From Paenibacillus melissococcoides (lineage in GTDB: Bacteria > Bacillota > Bacilli > Paenibacillales > Paenibacillaceae): 64,000 bases of DNA. Below, in pieces: positions 51,280 to 63,247 of this stretch. The stretch spans positions 62,001 to 126,000 of the forward strand of contig CALYLO010000002.1 of assembly GCA_944800085.1 (NCBI GenBank), in the 5' to 3' direction. Made by a program: the position numbers and the translations under genes. Under the pieces are notes generated by a model. It was not told where the DNA came from and ran no database searches. It worked only from the letters and a program-made list of their open reading frames with translations. Each line of letters starts with the position of its first letter. Position 1 is the stretch's first letter.

Positions 51280-53126
51280 GCAGAGATAATCGGCCGAAAG
51301 CGGGCGGACACCGGGGCCCGATGGGCGGGCCGCCGATGGGGATGCCCATGGAGAAGGCGAAGGATTTCAAGGGTACGCTCAAGCGGCTCGTCGGCTATTT
51401 GAAGCCACGGAAATATCAATTAATCGCCGTCGTGGCGATGGCCATCCTCAGTACCATCTTCACGATTCTGGGCCCGAAGATTATGGGGAAGGCGACCACC
51501 TCGCTGTTCGAGAGCTTGATGGGAAGAACCGCCATTGACTTTGCTTATATTGGGAATATATTGCTTGTCTTAATCGGATTGTATGTCGTCAGCGCGCTGT
51601 TCAGCTACTTTCAGCAATATTTGATGGCCGGCGTGGCGCAAAATATTGTGTACGAGATGCGCAAGCAGGTCAATGACAAGCTGAACCGGCTGCCGCTGAA
51701 ATATTTTGACGCGCGGACGCATGGCGAGATTTTAAGCCGGGTGACCAATGATGTCGATAACATCAGCAGCACGCTGCAGCAGAGCTTGACGCAGTTGATC
51801 ACCTCGATCGTGACCTTGGTCGGCGTCGTGGTGATGATGCTGACCATCAGCCCGCTCATGACGCTGATCTGCCTGCTGACGCTGCCGCTCAGCTTCGTCG
51901 TCACGATCGTGATCGCGAAGCGGTCGCAGAAGCATTTCATGGGGCAGCAGAAGTCTCTTGGGGAATTGAACGGCCATGTCGAGGAAATGTACACCGGCCA
52001 TAAAATCATCAAAGCCTTCGGTCATGAGGAAAAATCGGTGGCCGCGTTCGACGGCATCAATGAAAAGCTGTATGAATCCGGCTTCCGGGCTCAATTCATC
52101 TCCGGGATGATTATGCCGCTGATGAACTTTATCGGCAACATCGGCTATGTGCTTATTTGCGTGGTCGGGGGCGTGCTCGTTACCCAGCGCACCATCCAGA
52201 TCGGCGATATTCAGGCGTTCATCCAATATGCGCGGCAGTTCACCCAGCCGATTGCGCAGACCGCCAATATTGCCAATATCATTCAGTCTACCGTCGCCTC
52301 GGCGGAACGGGTATTTGAAGTGCTCGATGAAGCCGAGGAAGTGCCGGAGGCGGCTCCGGCGAAGACGCTTGCTCATCCGGCGGGCCAAGTCCGTTTCGAT
52401 CACGTTCGCTTCGGCTACAAGGAGGATGCGATGCTGATCGACGATATGAACATCGACGTCAAGCCGGGACAGAAGGTCGCCATCGTCGGGCCGACCGGGG
52501 CGGGCAAGACGACGCTGATCAATCTGCTGATGCGCTTCTATGAGATTAACGACGGAGCGATCACGATCGACGGCGTCAACATTACCGCGATGGAGCGCGG
52601 CAAACTGCGCAGCCTGTTCGGCATGGTGTTGCAGGATACGTGGCTGTTCAACGGCACCATCCGCGACAATATCGCTTACGGACGGCTGGGCGCGACGGAA
52701 GAAGAGATCGTGCAGGCGGCCCAAGCCGCGCATGCGGATCACTTTATCCGCACGCTGCCGGACGGCTATGATACGGTGCTGAATGAGGAAGCATCGAATA
52801 TTTCGCAGGGCCAGAAGCAGCTGCTGACGATCGCCCGCGCCATTCTGGCCGATCCGGCGATTCTGATTCTGGACGAGGCGACGAGCAGCGTCGATACGCG
52901 GACAGAGCTGTATATCCAGAAAGCTATGCAGGAGCTCATGAAGAACCGCACCAGCTTCGTCATTGCCCACCGCTTGTCTACGATCCGGGATGCCGATCTG
53001 ATTCTCGTTATGAATCAGGGCTCCGTGATTGAGCAGGGCACGCATGAGGAACTGCTGCAGCAGGGCGGCTTCTATGCGGATCTGTACAACAGCCAATTTA
53101 CCGGCCGTCTGGTCGATGTCGGGTAA
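51276..53126 (+). CDS. MarR-linked ABC exporter, catalytic subunit
   Basis: The start is the ATG at 51276 after GGAGGAG, overlapping the previous stop (ATGA); 616 residues. A disordered Gly/Pro/Met-rich N-terminal tail (GGHRGPMGGPPMGMPMEKAK) precedes six helices. Walker A is GPTGAGKTT, Walker B ILILDEATSSVD and the switch His IAHRLSTI are all canonical; the signature is altered to ISQGQ. With the preceding subunit it forms one working and one degenerate ATP site, as in BmrCD-type multidrug exporters. The MarR operon context supports a drug-response role. Confidence 0.92.
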   Translation: MSRDNRPKAGGHRGPMGGPPMGMPMEKAKDFKGTLKRLVGYLKPRKYQLIAVVAMAILSTIFTILGPKIMGKATTSLFESLMGRTAIDFAYIGNILLVLIGLYVVSALFSYFQQYLMAGVAQNIVYEMRKQVNDKLNRLPLKYFDARTHGEILSRVTNDVDNISSTLQQSLTQLITSIVTLVGVVVMMLTISPLMTLICLLTLPLSFVVTIVIAKRSQKHFMGQQKSLGELNGHVEEMYTGHKIIKAFGHEEKSVAAFDGINEKLYESGFRAQFISGMIMPLMNFIGNIGYVLICVVGGVLVTQRTIQIGDIQAFIQYARQFTQPIAQTANIANIIQSTVASAERVFEVLDEAEEVPEAAPAKTLAHPAGQVRFDHVRFGYKEDAMLIDDMNIDVKPGQKVAIVGPTGAGKTTLINLLMRFYEINDGAITIDGVNITAMERGKLRSLFGMVLQDTWLFNGTIRDNIAYGRLGATEEEIVQAAQAAHADHFIRTLPDGYDTVLNEEASNISQGQKQLLTIARAILADPAILILDEATSSVDTRTELYIQKAMQELMKNRTSFVIAHRLSTIRDADLILVMNQGSVIEQGTHEELLQQGGFYADLYNSQFTGRLVDVG

Positions 53127-53141
53127 CGCTGCCCAGCAAAG

Positions 53142-53166
53142 GCGCACCTTCGGGTGCGTCTTTTTT
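53142..53166 (+). terminator. Terminator of the marR-ABC operon
   Basis: GCGCACC-TTCG-GGTGCGT with a stable UUCG-type loop, then TTTTTT. Confidence 0.92.
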
Positions 53167-53187
53167 GATGCGTTCGGTGTGTCATAG

Positions 53188-53380
53188 ATAAAAAGCTGCT
53201 CAAGTGCAGTATTTCGTTCCCTGAGAAGCGGGATTTGGTGAAATTCCTGCAAATCTGCATCCTTTGTCCCTCAAATCGGTGCTACAAGCTGAAAGGGGAT
53301 GAAATTGATGCATGTTTGCAGGCTTGCCTTTTTCGATAATGGATTCCGTTGCGAAACCTGCACTTTTACAGTTTCCATAG
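53188..53380 (+). repeat. Four-dyad ladder element, copy E
   Basis: Dyad cores start at 53195, 53246, 53307 and 53357 (spacing 51, 61, 50). Core 2 is CCTGCAAATCTGCATCC and core 4 is CCTGCACTTTTACAG. It fills most of the gap before the esterase gene; nothing else is seen between 53381 and 53525. Confidence 0.85.
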
Positions 53381-53540
53381 ACGATGAACGAAAATGCGGG
53401 TTTCCTTCAAAGGGACGATTCGGTGCCATTCCGGCGGGAAAACGCTTGCTTACCTTTTGCCGGGGAACGGACTATAATGAGGATAAAGCAAAGGACTGTA
53501 CATAGCAGATGGTGAGATGTGGAGACTAGGAGGGGAACGA

Positions 53541-54332
53541 ATGGCACTGCTTACCTGCAACTATTTCTCGGAAGTGTTGGGCTTAAGCACGGCGATGACA
53601 GTCATCCTGCCGGAGACGACGGCGGGACAATACGGGATGAACAACGTCAAAGCGACGGAGGTTCATCAGACGCTGTTCCTGCTGCACGGCTTGTCGGACG
53701 CCCACACGATCTGGGTCCGCCGCACGTCGATCGAGCGCTATGCCGCCTTGAAGGGCATCGCGGTCGTCATGCCGCAGGTCCATCGCAGCTTCTATACCGA
53801 TATGGCCCATGGGCTGCGCTATTGGACCTTCCTGACGGAGGAGCTGCCGGCCAAGGCCCGCAGCTTCTTCCCGTTGTCCGCGAAGCGGGAGGACAATTAT
53901 GTGGCCGGCCTGTCGATGGGCGGATACGGCGCCATGAAATGGGCGCTCTCCTATCCGGAGCGGTTCGCGGCCTCGGCCAGCCTGTCGGGCAGCCTGGATG
54001 TCGCCGCCCCCGCGCTGCGGGAGCGCATTCGGGAGGATGCCCGGTTGATCTACGGCGAAGGCGACATCGCCGGAACGCCGAACGATCTGTTCCGCTTGCT
54101 GGAGCAGGCGGACCGGCATCCGGGACCGAAGCCGAAGCTGTTCCAATGCTGCGGGACGGAGGATTTCCTCTATGAAGATAATCTCCGCTTCCGTGAGGCG
54201 GTGCGGCGCACCGGCTTCGAGCATACCTATAGCGAGGGCCCGGGCGATCATACATGGGAGTACTGGGACGCCCGCATCCAGGATGTGCTGGATTGGCTTC
54301 CTCTCGGGCCGCAGGAGCAGCCGAAGTCGTAA
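53541..54332 (+). CDS. Alpha/beta-hydrolase esterase (esterase D/EstA type)
   Basis: This 263-residue cytosolic enzyme starts at ATG 53541 after AGGAGGGG. The oxyanion segment TLFLLHGLSDAHTIWVRRTS and the nucleophile elbow GLSMGGYGAMKWAL are typical of the tributyrin esterase/S-formylglutathione hydrolase branch. The catalytic Asp is likely in CCGTEDFLYEDN and the His in GPGDHTWEYWD. It is followed at 27 bases by an AAC(3)-like gene, probably in the same transcript. Natural ester unknown. Confidence 0.92.
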   Translation: MALLTCNYFSEVLGLSTAMTVILPETTAGQYGMNNVKATEVHQTLFLLHGLSDAHTIWVRRTSIERYAALKGIAVVMPQVHRSFYTDMAHGLRYWTFLTEELPAKARSFFPLSAKREDNYVAGLSMGGYGAMKWALSYPERFAASASLSGSLDVAAPALRERIREDARLIYGEGDIAGTPNDLFRLLEQADRHPGPKPKLFQCCGTEDFLYEDNLRFREAVRRTGFEHTYSEGPGDHTWEYWDARIQDVLDWLPLGPQEQPKS

Positions 54333-54359
54333 CGCGGCAGGGAAGGAGACGGAGAGAGC

Positions 54360-55133
54360 ATGCATACGTTACAAAGTCTGATGTCCGATCTGGAACGAAT
54401 CGGGATAGATCGGAAGGGCACGCTGCTGGTGCATTCTTCTTACAAAAGCATTGGCGGCGTGGAGGGCGGTCCGGATACGGTGCTCGATGCGCTGTCGAAT
54501 TATATGGAAGAAGGCTTGCTGGTGCTGCCGGCGCATACGTGGGCCAACATCAATGCGGAGAATCCGCGGTTCGACGTCGAAAATACTCCGGTGTGCATTG
54601 GCATGCTGCCGGAGAGGTTCCGCAAGCGCCCCGGCGTCATTCGCTCCTGGCATCCGACCCATTCGGTCGCCGCTCTGGGCCGCGATGCGGCAGCGTTCAC
54701 GGCCGGGGACGAACGGTTCGACACGCCGTGCGCCCGCGGATCGGCCTGGGGGAAGCTGCTCGATCGCCAGGCCGCGATTATGCTGGTCGGCGTCGATCTG
54801 CGCCGCAATACGTTCATTCACGGCATCGAGGAATGGCTCGATATTCCGGGAAGAATGACCGAGGAGCGCGAGCAGCTCAATACGGTGCTTCCGGACGGAA
54901 CCGTCATCTCCGTTCCGTCGCGCAGACATTGCGGGCTGAACTGGTCGGAGCATTTCTGGAAGGTGGATGACGTGCTGCGGGAGGAAGGCGCGATGAGACT
55001 CGGGCGGTTCGGCGATGCGGAGGTGCGGGTCTGCGATACCGTACGAATGACGGAAGTGCTGACGCGGATGCTCCAGGCCAATCCGGATCTGTTCTCGGAT
55101 AATGAACCGTTGAACGCCGCACGCGCAACGTAA
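54360..55133 (+). CDS. AAC(3)-type aminoglycoside N-acetyltransferase family protein
   Basis: This 257-residue enzyme is of the antibiotic N-acetyltransferase (Antibiotic_NAT, YokD-like) family. Family blocks are present: LLVHSSYKSIGGVEGGPDTV, LLVLPAHTWAN, SWHPTHSVAALG and VGVDLRRNTFIHGIE, ending in FSDNEPLN. The conserved His in HPTHS is the usual catalytic base. Members from soil bacilli often do not confer clear resistance, so acetylation of aminoglycosides is possible but not proven. Confidence 0.88.
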   Translation: MHTLQSLMSDLERIGIDRKGTLLVHSSYKSIGGVEGGPDTVLDALSNYMEEGLLVLPAHTWANINAENPRFDVENTPVCIGMLPERFRKRPGVIRSWHPTHSVAALGRDAAAFTAGDERFDTPCARGSAWGKLLDRQAAIMLVGVDLRRNTFIHGIEEWLDIPGRMTEEREQLNTVLPDGTVISVPSRRHCGLNWSEHFWKVDDVLREEGAMRLGRFGDAEVRVCDTVRMTEVLTRMLQANPDLFSDNEPLNAARAT

Positions 55134-55148
55134 ATGAAGAAGACGGCA

Positions 55149-55180
55149 AGCCGACACGACACGTTCGCGTGCCGGCTATT
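55149..55180 (+). terminator. Hairpin after the acetyltransferase gene
   Basis: AGCCGACACG/CGTGCCGGCT with one mismatch; the T-run is poor (ATTGTTG). Confidence 0.6.
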
Positions 55181-55345
55181 GTTGTGATCGGAGTCATCCG
55201 TCGTTCCCGATTACTCCCTCGATCCGGTTTGCGGCCGGCTGCAGGGGGCTTTTTTTGGCATGGAAAAGAGCGGTGAATCCCGCATTCCTTGGCATCTTAT
55301 GGGACATCTTAAGGAGACAGGGGGGGGCGAAAGGGGCATCGGATC

Positions 55346-56182
55346 ATGATCATGACGACGATACAACTGCTGCTCATTTCCCTGGTCGGGGGCACCGTCG
55401 GGGCCGTGCTCGGCCTGGGAGGCGGCATTATTATTACGCCTGCGCTCACACTGCTGTTCGATGTCGATATCCGGTATGCGATCGGAGCCAGCATCATCTC
55501 GGTCATCGCGACATCCAGCGGGGCGGCGATCGCGTATTTGCGCGATCGGCTTACGAATCTGCGGGTCGGCATGTTCCTGGAAGTGGCGACGACGATAGGG
55601 GCGGTCACGGGGGCCTTCATCGCCAGCCTGATCGCGCCGAACGTGCTGTTCATTCTGTTCGGGCTGCTTCTGTTGAATTCGGCTTACGGCATGGTGAAGA
55701 AGGTGAATACCGAGCTTCCGGAGCATACGAAGACGCATCCGCTCGCGGCAAAGCTGAGAATGAACGGCTCGTATTATGATAAAGCGCTGGGGAGGCAGGT
55801 CGATTATCAGGTGGCCAATGTTTACGGCGGATTCGGCGTCATGTACGCGGCCGGCGTGATCTCCGGCCTGCTCGGCATCGGGAGCGGCAGCTTCAAGGTG
55901 ATGGCGATGGACGTATTTATGAAGCTCCCGCTCAAGGTCTCCAGCGCGACCAGCAACTTCATGATGGGGGTGACTGCGGCGGCGAGCGCCGGGATTTATT
56001 TTTTCCGCGGGGATATCGACCCGAGCATTGCCGCTCCCGTCGCTATCGGCGTGCTGGCCGGCTCGACGCTTGGAGCGCGCCTGATGCAGAAGCTGAAGAG
56101 CCGCACGATCCGGCTGCTGTTCATACCGATTCTGGGCTATGTCGCCATTGAAATGATTCTGCAGGGGGTGGGCTGGATATGA
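55346..56182 (+). CDS. TauE/SafE-family anion exporter
   Basis: This 278-residue membrane protein has about eight spans. The two TauE repeats begin GGTVGAVLGLGGGIIITPAL and ISGLLGIGSGSFKVMAMD, with the paired Gly-rich half-helices characteristic of sulfite, sulfoacetate and organic-anion exporters. It overlaps the DUF1634 gene by four bases, and this gene pair is common in Firmicutes and archaea. The substrate is not shown by context. Confidence 0.9.
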   Translation: MIMTTIQLLLISLVGGTVGAVLGLGGGIIITPALTLLFDVDIRYAIGASIISVIATSSGAAIAYLRDRLTNLRVGMFLEVATTIGAVTGAFIASLIAPNVLFILFGLLLLNSAYGMVKKVNTELPEHTKTHPLAAKLRMNGSYYDKALGRQVDYQVANVYGGFGVMYAAGVISGLLGIGSGSFKVMAMDVFMKLPLKVSSATSNFMMGVTAAASAGIYFFRGDIDPSIAAPVAIGVLAGSTLGARLMQKLKSRTIRLLFIPILGYVAIEMILQGVGWI

Positions 56183-56538
56183 ATTCGAAGGCGGAGGATG
56201 TTGAACTGACGGTCAGCCGCCTGCTGCGGATCGGCGTAGTGGGAGCGGGTCTGTTCATTGCCTTCGGGCTGCTCCTCTTCCTCGCAACGGGCGAGAGCGG
56301 GTATCCGGATGCCAGCTTCCCGACGACGGTGGCCGGAGTGGCCGCCGGAGTGGCCGGCTTCAAGCCCTATGCATTTATATCGCTCGGGCTGCTTCTGCTT
56401 ATTCTAACCCCGATCTTTCGCGTCGCCGTGTCCATCCTGGTCTTCCTGAAGGAGGGCGATATCGTGTATGCGGGCATTACGGCACTCGTGCTCGTGATTC
56501 TGCTCATCAGCTTCGTGCTCGGACGAGCCGGAATATAA
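56179..56538 (+). CDS. DUF1634 membrane protein
   Basis: This 119-residue protein has three hydrophobic spans (IGVVGAGLFIAFGLLLFLAT, FISLGLLLLILTPIFRVAVS, GITALVLVILLISFVLG). It is the usual small partner of a TauE/SafE exporter and overlaps it by ATGA. It probably supports transport; its precise role is unknown. Confidence 0.88.
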   Translation: MNSKAEDVELTVSRLLRIGVVGAGLFIAFGLLLFLATGESGYPDASFPTTVAGVAAGVAGFKPYAFISLGLLLLILTPIFRVAVSILVFLKEGDIVYAGITALVLVILLISFVLGRAGI

Positions 56539-56553
56539 TCGGAACACCCATCC

Positions 56554-56585
56554 GGAAGAAGCCGCTTCGCTTCTTCCTCTTTTTT
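56554..56585 (+). terminator. Terminator of the TauE-DUF1634 operon
   Basis: GGAAGAAGC-CGCTTC-GCTTCTTCC followed by TCTTTTTTT. Confidence 0.9.
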
Positions 56586-56709
56586 GCGAAATTTTGTCAT
56601 TCGGCGCTTCTGCTTCTTCTCCCTCTTTTTCAGCTTTCTCTCCCTCTCTTCCTCTTCTTTTCCCGGCTTTCCTCCTCATTTAAGTGAAAATATCCTTCCG
56701 ATTCAGATA
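56586..56709. other. Pyrimidine-rich tract without a gene
   Basis: Between 56600 and 56685 the plus strand is almost only C and T (CTTCTTCTCCCTCTTTTT, CTCTTCCTCTTCTTTTCCC). Confidence 0.6.
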
Positions 56710-56722
56710 ATTTTAGTAAAAT
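56710..56722. promoter_or_regulatory. LacI-type operator O1 upstream of the beta-galactosidase gene
   Basis: ATTTTAGTAAAAT, palindromic around the central G. It is part of an 18-base direct repeat shared with 56769-56786. Confidence 0.75.
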
Positions 56723-56767
56723 AAATTGACACATCTTGAAGAAACTCGTCGGATTTTCGGGTAAATA

Positions 56768-56779
56768 ATTTAGTAAAAT
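56768..56779. promoter_or_regulatory. LacI-type operator O2 upstream of the beta-galactosidase gene
   Basis: ATTTAGTAAAAT, 57 bases from O1 and ending three bases before the candidate -35 box. A loop between O1 and O2 is possible. Confidence 0.75.
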
Positions 56780-56782
56780 AAA

Positions 56783-56811
56783 TTGATTTTGTTTTACTTC
56801 AGTGATACATT
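56783..56811 (+). promoter_or_regulatory. Candidate promoter of the beta-galactosidase gene
   Basis: TTGATT, 17 bases, TACATT. Confidence 0.5.
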
Positions 56812-56883
56812 TACTGTGTATCCGATGACAAGAGCGAGCTTCCTTCACGTTTTTCGTTTTACGTTGTGTAGGCCGATTTATAG

Positions 56884-60015
<3,132 letters not shown>

Positions 60016-60025
60016 GCAGCCGTTC

Positions 60026-60059
60026 AACCCGCTATCCTCTAGATAGCGGGTTGTCTATT
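60026..60059 (+). terminator. Terminator of the beta-galactosidase gene
   Basis: AACCCGCTAT/ATAGCGGGTT, seven-base loop, then TGTCTATTT. Confidence 0.8.
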
Positions 60060-60083
60060 TGCACGCCGTGGCAGCCGCTATTT

Positions 60084-60117
60084 ATTTACTAAAATGATTG
60101 TGGATTTACTAAAAAAT
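60084..60117. promoter_or_regulatory. Operators O3 and O4 upstream of the lacI-type gene
   Basis: ATTTACTAAAAT (60084-60095) and ATTTACTAAAAAAT (60104-60117), 20 bases apart, are the same motif as O1 and O2 in the opposite orientation. This indicates autoregulation and joint control with the beta-galactosidase gene. Confidence 0.75.
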
Positions 60118-60139
60118 GAAGTACAATGAGGGATATTAG

Positions 60140-61183
<1,044 letters not shown>

Positions 61184-61546
61184 GGTCGGCGTCTCGCTTG
61201 CATGGCAAAGATGACATATATAGCAAGGGGCCTGTGATTAGTGTTATAATCTCCACAGCAAACAATGGACGCGGCAGCGGGAATGCGCGTAGCGGGCGGG
61301 CTTAGAGCCGTATGCCGGCCGGCCGCAGCGGGTTTTGCGGCAAGCATGCAGAGGGACCCGTGAATGCGTGATTGTCATACTATCTTCCGGCTCGTCCCCG
61401 ACAATGGTCTAGGTCGAAGCCGGTCGCGGGATTGTGTTATTGCTTCCGCCGCTCCAATACAATAGAAAAGGATGATTCAGCGGGCCGAGCTGCCGGCAGG
61501 AGCTCTTCATTCATTCTTTATTGAAATTAATCACAGGTTGGTGAGC
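61184..61546. other. Gap with no supported gene
   Basis: GC-rich stretch with inverted GCCGGCCGGC words near 61316. Isolated TATAAT (about 61245) and TACAAT (about 61458) could be -10 boxes, but I find no good -35 partners. Confidence 0.4.
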
Positions 61547-62107
61547 ATGGTGGACAAGAGAAAGATTTATATCCTTCTTACCGACACGGGCACGATTTTC
61601 TCCAAACTTATCCGGCTTTATACGAAGGCGCCGCTTAATCACGCGTCGATCGCGCTCGATTCCGAGCTGCGGGAGGTGTACAGCTTCGGCAGGAAGCATC
61701 CGCTCAATCCGTTCCATGGCGGCTTCGTCAAGGAGCGGGTGCAGGGCTATCTCGTGCGGACCGAGAATCGTCCTACGCAATGTGCGCTGTACTCTTGCAC
61801 CGTAAGCCCGGAAATATATGAACGGATCCGCCTGCGCCTGAAGCAGATGGAGCGGAATCCGGAACAGTATAAATATAATCTGCTTGGCCTGTTCGGCATC
61901 ATTTTTAATATACCTATTCGCCGGGAGAATGCTTATTTCTGCTCCCAATTCGTTGCCTCCATGCTGCAGGAGCATGGAATGTGCGTAGTGGACAAGAACT
62001 GGGTATGGGTGACGCCGGAGGATTTCCGCCATTCTCCGTCCCTGCAGCTGGTCTATCGGGGCGATCTGCGGACCAAAGTGCGTCACAAGAGGCGGAAGTA
62101 CTCATAG
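61547..62107 (+). CDS. YiiX-type permuted papain-fold (NlpC/P60 superfamily) amidase
   Basis: This 186-residue protein starts at ATG 61547; a GGTGAG lies just upstream, and the longer frame lacks a better site. The order is His first, Cys later, as in circularly permuted NlpC/P60 enzymes: PLNHASIALDSELREVYSFG supplies the His and AYFCSQFVASMLQEHG the nucleophilic Cys. There is no signal peptide. It may hydrolyse an amide in cell-wall, lipid or protein substrates. The VTT-family gene follows after 17 bases, probably co-transcribed. Confidence 0.8.
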   Translation: MVDKRKIYILLTDTGTIFSKLIRLYTKAPLNHASIALDSELREVYSFGRKHPLNPFHGGFVKERVQGYLVRTENRPTQCALYSCTVSPEIYERIRLRLKQMERNPEQYKYNLLGLFGIIFNIPIRRENAYFCSQFVASMLQEHGMCVVDKNWVWVTPEDFRHSPSLQLVYRGDLRTKVRHKRRKYS

Positions 62108-62124
62108 AAGACAAAGGAGTCATC

Positions 62125-62733
62125 ATGCTGGAATGGTTGGAACGCACTTATCACTATTTATCACAGCTTGACATGGAGCAGATTCAAGCCCTGCTTGAGA
62201 AATATTCTTCGCTCGGCCCTATCCCGGGCATCGCCCTGCCGATGGTGGAGGCGCTGCTGCCCTTCTTGCCGCTGTTCATTATCGTCGCGGGCAATGCATC
62301 CGCCTACGGTTTGTGGCTCGGCTTCATCTATTCGTGGCTCGGCACGGTCGCGGGGGCGCTGCTTGTCTTCCTGGCCGCGCGCCGGTTCGGGGGGAGATTC
62401 AGCACCTATTTGTCGGCGAAGTACCCGAAGGCAGAGCATTTCTTCTCATGGATTGAACGCAAAGGCTTTACGCCGCTGTTCCTGTTATATTGCTTTCCGT
62501 TCACCCCTTCCTTCTTCGTCAATATCGCCTCGGGCGTAAGCAATGTGCCGAAGCGGATATTTGTCGCCGCCGTCGTGCTGGGCAAAGGAGTTATGGTATT
62601 CATGATGTCCTTCGTCGGCCATGATTGGCAGGGCTTTATCTCTCATCCGTGGCGCCTGCTCGTGTCGGCGGCGGGATTGTTCCTGCTGTGGTATCTTGGC
62701 AAAAAGGTCGAAAAGCGTTATCAAATCCAATAA
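62125..62733 (+). CDS. TVP38/TMEM64 (VTT domain) membrane protein
   Basis: The 202-residue product starts at ATG 62125 after AAAGGAG. It has four or five spans and the VTT/DedA core: an amphipathic re-entrant segment (MVEALLPFLPLFIIVAGNAS), then LLVFLAARRFGGRFS and FLLYCFPFTPSFFVNIASG, where the FxP(F/x)TP motif is diagnostic. Family members act as lipid scramblases or undecaprenyl-phosphate recyclers. It is close behind the papain-like gene. Confidence 0.9.
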   Translation: MLEWLERTYHYLSQLDMEQIQALLEKYSSLGPIPGIALPMVEALLPFLPLFIIVAGNASAYGLWLGFIYSWLGTVAGALLVFLAARRFGGRFSTYLSAKYPKAEHFFSWIERKGFTPLFLLYCFPFTPSFFVNIASGVSNVPKRIFVAAVVLGKGVMVFMMSFVGHDWQGFISHPWRLLVSAAGLFLLWYLGKKVEKRYQIQ

Positions 62734-62828
62734 GCGGGCGGATATCGTCCGAGCCCGATCACGTTCAATATCCGCAAGCCTGCCGCCTCTCGAGAGCGCA
62801 GGCTTGTTGCTCTATCTCCGTAAAATGC

Positions 62829-62855
62829 AATGAGGGCCTCATCAGGGCCCTCATT
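62829..62855 (-). terminator. Terminator overlapping the lipoprotein stop
   Basis: AATGAGGGCC/GGCCCTCATT stem; its right arm covers the minus-strand stop codon at 62851. On the minus strand it is followed by TGCATTTTA. Confidence 0.7.
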
Positions 62856-63180
62856 CTTCCGGTCTTACCGTGCTGATCACTTCGAATGTCTTATAATTCA
62901 CCTGCGCGTACACTTCCTGATCCGGCTTGCCGTGAACATTCCCGTACAGAGCCAGATTGTCGGACACATATTCAGGCTGGAACTCATGCCTCGTCCAGTC
63001 GACCTCCAGGCCATACTGATCCTTGAAAAATTGCGTGCCGACGGCCATCGCCTTGTCTACTTCCGCTTGCCGCTGTTCCTCTGCAGGCTGCTTCATTTCC
63101 GCACCACATCCTATAAGAAATGCAAACATCAGGAACAAAAAACCTGTAAAGAGGAAATTTTTTCGTCTCAATGGCTTCAC
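62851..63180 (-). CDS. Small lipoprotein of unknown function
   Basis: The 109-residue product has a basic start (MKPLRRK), a hydrophobic stretch (FLFTGFLFLMFAFLIGC) and lipobox LIGC. The mature 85 residues form a short alpha/beta domain (QFFKDQYGLEVDW, EVYAQVNYKTFEVI). No family is recognised. It is divergent from the lipase gene, and their promoters probably meet at the AT palindrome at 63198. Confidence 0.8.
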   Translation of the reverse strand: MKPLRRKNFLFTGFLFLMFAFLIGCGAEMKQPAEEQRQAEVDKAMAVGTQFFKDQYGLEVDWTRHEFQPEYVSDNLALYGNVHGKPDQEVYAQVNYKTFEVISTVRPEE

Positions 63181-63197
63181 TCCTACAGGAAATCTTC

Positions 63198-63215
63198 TAT
63201 AATAAAAATATTATA
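63198..63215. promoter_or_regulatory. AT palindrome providing two divergent -10 boxes
   Basis: TATAATAAAAATATTATA: a TATAAT reads on each strand, pointing toward the lipase gene and the lipoprotein gene. Confidence 0.55.
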
Positions 63216-63247
63216 ACATCCAATTTTATGAAATAAAAGGAGCGTAT

